Of a DNA stretch of 51,251 nucleotides, positions 46,656-51,251 are shown piece by piece. The stretch is from Thiobacillus sp. Lineage in GTDB: Bacteria; Pseudomonadota; Gammaproteobacteria; Burkholderiales; Thiobacillaceae. How positions within the stretch are numbered: the first letter of the stretch is position 1; each line of letters starts with the position of its first letter. The position numbers and the translations under genes are program-made. The notes under the pieces are model-generated. The model saw only the letters and a list, made by a program, of their open reading frames with translations, searched no databases and had not been told where the DNA came from. Location: positions 1 to 51,251 of the forward strand of contig JADFDC010000015.1 of assembly GCA_018263115.1 (NCBI GenBank), written 5' to 3'.

Positions 46656-47195
46656 TTGCGGCGAATTGTTCTGATTGCATTGTTGTGGTTGCAGGCCTGC
46701 ACCAGCACAGGCCCTATTTCGCCGATCGGACCAGGGGCGCAATCCTTTGCGCTCAATGGCCGTGTTTCAGTTAAACATGGGGAGGAAACCTTTTCCGGTT
46801 CTCTCGACTGGGCGGCGGATGTCAGACGAGATGAATTGCTGTTTTCGAATCCGCTGGGTCAGGGTGTCGCCAGTCTCACGCGTTCATCGAGCGGTGTGAC
46901 ACTGACGCCGGCGGGCAAACAGGCCATTTACGCGGAAACCGCGGACGAACTGACTGAAAAGGTACTGGGTTTTCGGCTGCCACTGGCGGGGCTGCGTTTC
47001 TGGGTGCAGGGCTTGCCAGACCCGGCCAGGCCGTTTGAATCGACAGTCTCGGATACTGGAGGCATCACCCAACTCAGGCAGGATAGCTGGGTGATTGATT
47101 ATCTGCAATACCGTGAAAATCGCCCGCGTAAAATTCATGTCACACGGGATGGACTGGAAATCCGGCTGGTAATTGATGAATGGCAAGCAAACTGA
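46656..47195 (+). CDS. lolB: Outer-membrane lipoprotein LolB
   Basis: LolB receives lipoproteins from the carrier LolA and inserts them in the inner leaflet of the outer membrane. The 179-aa protein is itself a lipoprotein, with a short signal and Cys15 in LLWLQAC. The conserved core FALNGRVSVKHGEETFSGSLDWAADVRRDELLFSNPLGQ and the YLQYRENRPRKIHVTRDGLEIRLVIDEW end match the family. The start is TTG at 46656, the only one that leaves a functional signal peptide. Its end overlaps ispE by 16 bp, the conserved lolB-ispE arrangement. Confidence 0.93.
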   Translation: MRRIVLIALLWLQACTSTGPISPIGPGAQSFALNGRVSVKHGEETFSGSLDWAADVRRDELLFSNPLGQGVASLTRSSSGVTLTPAGKQAIYAETADELTEKVLGFRLPLAGLRFWVQGLPDPARPFESTVSDTGGITQLRQDSWVIDYLQYRENRPRKIHVTRDGLEIRLVIDEWQAN

Positions 47196-48067
47196 AAACT
47201 GACGAGTGCTTACCCCCTGAACTTATTCCCTATCCCGCCCCGGCCAAGCTGAATCTTTTTTTACACGTGGTGGGCAGGCGGGCTGATGGTTATCACCTGC
47301 TTCAATCCGTATTCCGATTTATTGATCAGTCAGACAGGGTCTGGCTGGGCGTTCGCGATGACGGGAAGATTGTGCGGCTGGTTGATTTGCCGGGCGTGCC
47401 GGAAGACCAGGATTTGACGGTGCGTGCCGCGCGGCTGTTGCAGGCGAGAACGGGATGCAAGCTGGGTGCGGATATCCGGCTGGAAAAGCGCTTGCCGCTG
47501 GGCGGCGGGCTGGGTGGTGGGTCGTCGGATGCTGCTACCGTACTGCTGGCGCTTAATCGATTATGGAGAGTTGATTTGCCACGAGCAGCGTTGCAGGAAT
47601 TGGCGCTGGAGCTGGGCGCTGATGTGCCGGTGTTTGTTTTTGGGGAATCCGCGTTTGCTGAAGGCGTAGGCGAAAAGCTGACACCAATAGGATTGCCCCC
47701 GGCGTGGTATGTGGTGTTGACCCCACCGGTGGAAGTGGCCACCAGGGCGGTATTTGCCTCGCCGGAATTGACACGAAACACGCCGCCAATCAAAATATCA
47801 GACTTTCTTGCTGGCGCCGGGCGCAATGATCTGCAACCGGTGGTGGTGAGCAACTATCCTGAAGTTGCCAGGCATTTGGACTGGCTCGATTGCCTGGCTA
47901 GTCAAAATGGCAGGCAGGCGCGGATGACCGGTTCGGGAGCATGCGTGTTTCTGTCACTGGATGATGAAACGCAGGCACGTGCCATCATCGAGAAACTGCC
48001 ACAGGATATGCGTGGTTTTGCGGCATGCGGGCTGGACAGGCATCCCCTGTTCGACTTTGCAAGCTAG
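47180..48067 (+). CDS. ispE: 4-diphosphocytidyl-2-C-methyl-D-erythritol kinase
   Basis: IspE phosphorylates CDP-methylerythritol in the MEP pathway for isoprenoid precursors. The 295-aa GHMP kinase has the N-terminal PAPAKLNLFLHVVGRRADGYHLLQSVF with the catalytic Lys/His region, the ATP-binding loop PLGGGLGGGSSDAATVLLALN (residues about 96-116), and the C-terminal motif MTGSGACVFLSL. The ATG at 47180 lies inside the end of lolB. The N-terminus is about 12 residues longer than in E. coli, so a later start cannot be excluded. tRNA-Gln follows 5 bp after the stop. Confidence 0.95.
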   Translation: MASKLKTDECLPPELIPYPAPAKLNLFLHVVGRRADGYHLLQSVFRFIDQSDRVWLGVRDDGKIVRLVDLPGVPEDQDLTVRAARLLQARTGCKLGADIRLEKRLPLGGGLGGGSSDAATVLLALNRLWRVDLPRAALQELALELGADVPVFVFGESAFAEGVGEKLTPIGLPPAWYVVLTPPVEVATRAVFASPELTRNTPPIKISDFLAGAGRNDLQPVVVSNYPEVARHLDWLDCLASQNGRQARMTGSGACVFLSLDDETQARAIIEKLPQDMRGFAACGLDRHPLFDFAS

Positions 48068-48072
48068 GCAGT

Positions 48073-48147
48073 AGGGGAGTCGCCAAGTGGTAAGGCATCG
48101 GATTTTGATTCCGACATTCGCAGGTTCGATCCCTGCCTCCCCTGCCA
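48073..48147 (+). tRNA. tRNA-Gln (anticodon TTG)
   Basis: The 75-nt cloverleaf has acceptor arms AGGGGAG (48073-48079) and CTCCCCT (48137-48143), discriminator G and an encoded CCA (48145-48147). The D arm is GCCAAGTGGTAAGGC, the anticodon stem-loop CGGATTTTGATTCCG with TTG, and the T arm GCAGGTTCGATCCCTGC. It sits between ispE and prs, its usual place in this group. Confidence 0.97.
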
Positions 48148-48160
48148 ACAATTGAATTGC

Positions 48161-48195
48161 ATAGCCGCCAAAAACTTGCGCGGCTATTTCGTTTT
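48161..48195 (+). terminator. Terminator after tRNA-Gln
   Basis: ATAGCCGC (48161-48168) pairs with GCGGCTAT (48180-48187), followed by TTCGTTTT. The T-run is interrupted, so strength is moderate. Confidence 0.6.
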
Positions 48196-48212
48196 ATGGT
48201 TCGGGGTGCGCG

Positions 48213-49163
48213 GTGTCAATTGACAATCTGATGGTGTTTACCGGGAATGCCAATCCGCGACTTGCGGAGGACGTTACGCGCCACCTCAATATCCGCCTGG
48301 GCCGTGCCACGGTTTCACGTTTTTCCGACGGTGAGGTCATGGTCGAGATACTGGAGAACGTGCGCGGCAAGGATGTATTCGTGCTGCAGTCGACCTGTCA
48401 GCCTACCAACGATACCTTGATGGAAGTAATGGTGATGTCGGATGCGCTAAAGCGTGCTTCGGCCGGCCGCATCACCGCAGCGATCCCATACTATGGCTAC
48501 GCGCGGCAGGATCGGCGGACACGCTCGGCGCGGGTGGCGATTACCGCAAAAGTGGTGGCCAATATGTTGCAGGGTGCGGGTGTGGATCGTGTGCTTACCA
48601 TGGATCTGCACTCCGACCAGATACAGGGTTTTTTTGATATCCCTGTCGACAACATTTATTCCAGCCCCATTCTGCTGGGAGATATCTGGCGGCATGATTA
48701 CCCCGATCTCATGGTCGTTTCACCCGATGTGGGTGGCGTAGTGCGTGCCCGCGCGATCGCAAAGCGGCTGGAGTGCGATCTGGCGATTATTGACAAGCGC
48801 CGGCCCAAGCCCAACGTATCCAAGGTGATGCACATCATCGGTGATGTGAAAGGACGAACCTGCATCATCATGGATGACATGGTGGATACGGCAGGTACCC
48901 TTTGCGAGGCGGCCCAGGCCCTGAAAGGTGGCGGCGCGGCCAGGGTCATGGCGTATTGCACGCACCCGGTGCTTTCCGGCAGTGCGGTTGAGCGGATCAC
49001 GAATTCCGCGCTGGATGAGCTTGTGGTGACCAATACGATTCCGTTGCGCGAGGATGCGCTGGCATGTGGAAAAATTCGCCAGCTTTCGATTGCCGGGCTG
49101 ATGGCCGAGACCATACGGCGTATCAGCAACGAAGATTCAGTGAGTTCGCTTTTTATCGAGTGA
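48213..49163 (+). CDS. prs: Ribose-phosphate pyrophosphokinase
   Basis: Prs makes PRPP from ribose 5-phosphate and ATP, for nucleotide, histidine, tryptophan and NAD synthesis. The 316-aa length is standard. The start is GTG at 48213 giving (M)[20 protein letters not shown]. The flexible loop [22 protein letters not shown], the metal-binding [19 protein letters not shown] and the PRPP-binding [15 protein letters not shown] are intact. It is located between tRNA-Gln and rplY, and a strong terminator follows. Confidence 0.97.
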   Translation: MSIDNLMVFTGNANPRLAEDVTRHLNIRLGRATVSRFSDGEVMVEILENVRGKDVFVLQSTCQPTNDTLMEVMVMSDALKRASAGRITAAIPYYGYARQDRRTRSARVAITAKVVANMLQGAGVDRVLTMDLHSDQIQGFFDIPVDNIYSSPILLGDIWRHDYPDLMVVSPDVGGVVRARAIAKRLECDLAIIDKRRPKPNVSKVMHIIGDVKGRTCIIMDDMVDTAGTLCEAAQALKGGGAARVMAYCTHPVLSGSAVERITNSALDELVVTNTIPLREDALACGKIRQLSIAGLMAETIRRISNEDSVSSLFIE

Positions 49164-49173
49164 GCTTGATAGC

Positions 49174-49210
49174 CGTACATGCTGGCCGAAAGCAGCATGT
49201 ACGTTTTTTT
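49174..49210 (+). terminator. Rho-independent terminator between prs and rplY
   Basis: CGTACATGCTG (49174-49184) and CAGCATGTACG (49193-49203) form a perfect 11-bp stem with an 8-nt loop, followed by seven T. Confidence 0.93.
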
Positions 49211-49254
49211 AGTACTTTCGGCTTCTGGTCGCGGGAGAGTTTTAGGAGTTAATC

Positions 49255-49875
49255 ATGCAAATCGAAGTTATCGCCCAAAAGCGTGACGCACAGGGCACAG
49301 GTGCGAGCCGCCGCCTGCGTCATGCCGGCTTTGTGCCGGGTATTGTGTATGGCGGCAGCAAAGCCCCGCTCGCCATTCAGCTGGATCACAACGCGTTGTA
49401 CCACGCGCTGCGCAAGGAGGCTTTCCATTCTTCAGTGCTCAGCCTTAAAGTTGAAGGCACGACTGAAATGGCGCTGTTGCGCGATGTACAAATGCACGCC
49501 TACAAGCCATTGATCCTGCACGTGGATTTTCAGCGCATCGATGCGGATCACAAGATCCACGTCAAGGTGCCGCTGCACTTCAAGAATGAAGATACGGCCC
49601 CTGGCGTCAAGCTGACCCACGGCCTGGTCAACCACGTGATGACGGAACTCGATGTGGCCTGTCTGCCTGGCAATCTGCCCGAGTTCATCGAAGTGGATCT
49701 TGGCAACCTGGAAGCAGGTCATTCCATCCATGTCAATGACCTCAAGCTCCCGGCAGGTGTCGAACCTGTGGCGCATCTCAAGGCGGAAAACCCCGCCGTG
49801 GTCGGAATCACGCCGCCCAAGGGCGCCGCAGCTGATGAGGAAACACCTGCACCAGCTGCGTCTCCTGCGGCCTGA
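49255..49875 (+). CDS. rplY: 50S ribosomal protein L25/general stress protein Ctc
   Basis: L25 binds 5S rRNA in the large ribosomal subunit. This is the long (CTC/TL5) form: an N-terminal L25 domain (about 1-95; [32 protein letters not shown]) and a C-terminal TL5 beta domain (about 96-185), ending in an Ala/Pro/Glu-rich tail. The 206-aa length fits betaproteobacterial forms. TAGGAG lies upstream of the ATG. It has its own promoter region after the prs terminator and is followed by another terminator. Confidence 0.96.
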   Translation: MQIEVIAQKRDAQGTGASRRLRHAGFVPGIVYGGSKAPLAIQLDHNALYHALRKEAFHSSVLSLKVEGTTEMALLRDVQMHAYKPLILHVDFQRIDADHKIHVKVPLHFKNEDTAPGVKLTHGLVNHVMTELDVACLPGNLPEFIEVDLGNLEAGHSIHVNDLKLPAGVEPVAHLKAENPAVVGITPPKGAAADEETPAPAASPAA

Positions 49876-49890
49876 TGCAGGCATGAAGGA

Positions 49891-49919
49891 AATGCCCACC
49901 CCCGGGTGGGCATTTTTAT
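49891..49919 (+). terminator. Rho-independent terminator between rplY and pth
   Basis: AATGCCCACC and GGTGGGCATT arms around a short C/G loop (49891-49914) are followed by TTATT. It lies 16 bp after rplY and 8 bp before pth, so pth may depend on read-through. Confidence 0.85.
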
Positions 49920-49926
49920 TTGAGCG

Positions 49927-50511
49927 ATGGAAATGCTTCGCCTGATTGTCGGTTTGGGCAATCCCGGTACCCAGTATGAAGACACCCGCCACAATGCCGG
50001 TTTCTGGTGGCTGGAGGCGCTTGCGCGAAAACTGAACGTTGTGTTGAAGACGGAAGCAAAATATTTTGGCCGGACAGGCAAGTGGATCGGACCCAATGGA
50101 GAAATCTGGCTGCTTTGCCCGGAAACGTTCATGAACCTGTCAGGCAAGTCGGTAGGCGTGCTGGCCAGGTTTTACAAGATTCCGCCAGAATCGATCCTGG
50201 TTGCTCACGATGAGCTAGATTTGCCCCCTGGGGCGGCAAAACTCAAGCAGGGCGGCGGACATGGCGGGCAAAACGGCTTGAAGGATATTCATGCGCAACT
50301 GGGTTCGCCGAATTACTGGCGCTTGCGCATCGGCATTGGCCATCCAGGTACCAAAGAAGCGGTAACCGGGCATGTGCTGGGCAAGCCGCCGCAGTCCGAG
50401 CGGAATCTGATTCTAGGTGCGATCGATGCCGCACTGGATGTCTGGCCGGAGCTGGCGGCGGGTAATGTCGCCGCTGCGCAACTGAAATTACACACGGTGA
50501 CAAAAAAATGA
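49927..50511 (+). CDS. pth: Peptidyl-tRNA hydrolase
   Basis: Pth cleaves peptidyl-tRNA released by stalled ribosomes, recycling tRNA. The 194-aa protein has the N-terminal [22 protein letters not shown] with the catalytic His, the conserved [12 protein letters not shown] segment, and the HDELDLPPG and [13 protein letters not shown] motifs. Two ATGs at 49927 and 49933 are possible starts; the second gives [12 protein letters not shown]. There is little ribosome-binding sequence before either. The stop overlaps the ychF start (ATGA). Confidence 0.96.
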   Translation: MEMLRLIVGLGNPGTQYEDTRHNAGFWWLEALARKLNVVLKTEAKYFGRTGKWIGPNGEIWLLCPETFMNLSGKSVGVLARFYKIPPESILVAHDELDLPPGAAKLKQGGGHGGQNGLKDIHAQLGSPNYWRLRIGIGHPGTKEAVTGHVLGKPPQSERNLILGAIDAALDVWPELAAGNVAAAQLKLHTVTKK

Positions 50512-51251
50512 GTTTGAAATGCGGAATAGTCGGACTGCCCAACGTGGGCAAGTCCACTCTTTTCAACGCACTGACACAGGCTGGAATCGCGGCGGAAAAC
50601 TACCCCTTCTGCACCATCGAGCCCAATACCGGCATCGTCGAAGTGCCCGATCCGCGTCTGGCGAAGTTGTCCGAAATCGTCAAGCCGCAAAAAGTTGTTC
50701 CAGCGATTGTCGAGTTTGTGGACATTGCCGGACTGGTTGCCGGCGCCTCAAAAGGCGAAGGGCTGGGCAACCAGTTCCTCGCCAACATTCGCGAAACCGA
50801 TGCGATCTGCCACGTTGTGCGCTGTTTCCAGAATGACAACGTGATTCATGTTGCCGGCAAAGTGGATCCCATTTCCGATGTGGAAACAATCGCCACCGAG
50901 CTGGCACTTGCCGATTTGTCCAGTGCCGAAAAAGCCCTGGCGCGGTATGAAAAACCAGCGCGTGCGGGCGACAAGGAAGCGCAGAAGATGGTTGCCGCCT
51001 TGAAGCCTGTCGTCGTGACCTTGAATGAAGGACGTCCGGCTCGCGCTGCCGGGCTTGATGCGGATGGCCTTGCCATCATCAAGCCGCTGTGCCTGATGAC
51101 GGTGAAACCGGCGCTGTATGTGGCCAATGTCAGCGAAGACGGGTTTCATGACAACCCTCTGCTTGACGCGCTAAAAGCCTACGCTGAAATGGAAGGTGCG
51201 CCCGTTGTTCCGGTTTGTGCTGCACTGGAGGCTGAGTTGCAGGAGCTGTCC
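50508..51251 (+). CDS. ychF: Redox-regulated ATPase YchF/OLA1 (5' part only)
   Basis: The first 248 codons of YchF run off the right edge without a stop. YchF is an Obg-family P-loop protein that binds ATP in preference to GTP and associates with ribosomes. The N-terminus [24 protein letters not shown] carries the G1 motif. [13 protein letters not shown], the G3-like [25 protein letters not shown] with the YchF-typical non-catalytic residue in place of Gln, and the C-terminal part of the helical insert follow. It overlaps pth by 4 bp, a near-universal pth-ychF pair. Confidence 0.96.
   Translation, partial: MSLKCGIVGLPNVGKSTLFNALTQAGIAAENYPFCTIEPNTGIVEVPDPRLAKLSEIVKPQKVVPAIVEFVDIAGLVAGASKGEGLGNQFLANIRETDAICHVVRCFQNDNVIHVAGKVDPISDVETIATELALADLSSAEKALARYEKPARAGDKEAQKMVAALKPVVVTLNEGRPARAAGLDADGLAIIKPLCLMTVKPALYVANVSEDGFHDNPLLDALKAYAEMEGAPVVPVCAALEAELQELS

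Overview
The window is a contiguous piece of a chromosome from a chemolithoautotrophic betaproteobacterium, most likely order Nitrosomonadales (Gallionellaceae, Sulfuricellaceae or Thiobacillaceae type). The reasons are a form IA-like RuBisCO large subunit with a divergent cbbR, a proteobacterial phosphoribulokinase, many c-type cytochromes, and housekeeping gene orders familiar from that group (rng-maf-rlmH-rsfS-nadD-proA-holA-lptE-leuS and lolB-ispE-tRNA-Gln-prs-rplY-pth-ychF). No species-level call is possible without a search. No insertion sequence, prophage or CRISPR array was seen.

Layout. 1-1606: the 5' part of cbbL (minus strand, cut by the window edge) and divergent cbbR, with two TNA-N7-TNA motifs between them. 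1603-5212: recQ overlapping a RIO-family kinase, an acidic hypothetical protein and two very small Lys-rich proteins. 5372-8548: ettA, a NYN-LOTUS protein, a YhcH-family protein and slyX. 8601-11219 (minus): a redox operon of a TlpA-like thioredoxin, a monoheme cytochrome c, cytochrome b561, SHP (sphaeroides heme protein, DUF1924) and DHC (diheme cytochrome c). 11281-15737: hemJ-like gene, an RlmL-type methyltransferase whose N-terminal linker carries an in-frame palindromic repeat, an Excalibur-domain protein, pilU and pilT. 15833-20156: yggS-proC-yggT-yggU and a dynamin-like GTPase. 20151-29136 (minus): rng to leuS, a dense, mostly overlapping housekeeping block.

29278-35025 is the most distinctive part: phosphoribulokinase, a monoheme cytochrome c, a Crp/Fnr-family regulator, then a ten-heme periplasmic cytochrome (MtrA/MtoA/PioA, DmsE family) and an MtrB/PioB-type outer-membrane beta-barrel. 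The pair is the core of a porin-cytochrome conduit that moves electrons across the outer membrane. In an autotroph it suggests uptake from extracellular donors such as Fe(II), though the direction cannot be read from sequence. A perfect TTGAT-N4-ATCAA box lies upstream of the monoheme cytochrome, and the regulator has the matching ExxSR recognition helix.

35219-38771 is a metal-uptake locus (small His-rich secreted protein, coiled-coil outer-membrane protein, ZnuA-like binding protein, ZnuB-like permease) with no ATPase gene. A 178-bp element with terminal inverted repeats begins at the permease stop codon and is followed by a long palindrome upstream of a TolC-MacA-MacB (split) export operon (39021-43482). 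From 43568 to the end come a TPR lipoprotein, a methyltransferase with a possible SlyD-like segment, lolB, ispE, tRNA-Gln, prs, rplY, pth and the start of ychF.

Most genes sit in tight operons with 1-8 bp overlaps. Several starts are reassigned from the longest possible reading frame by ribosome-binding site, signal peptide or family length.
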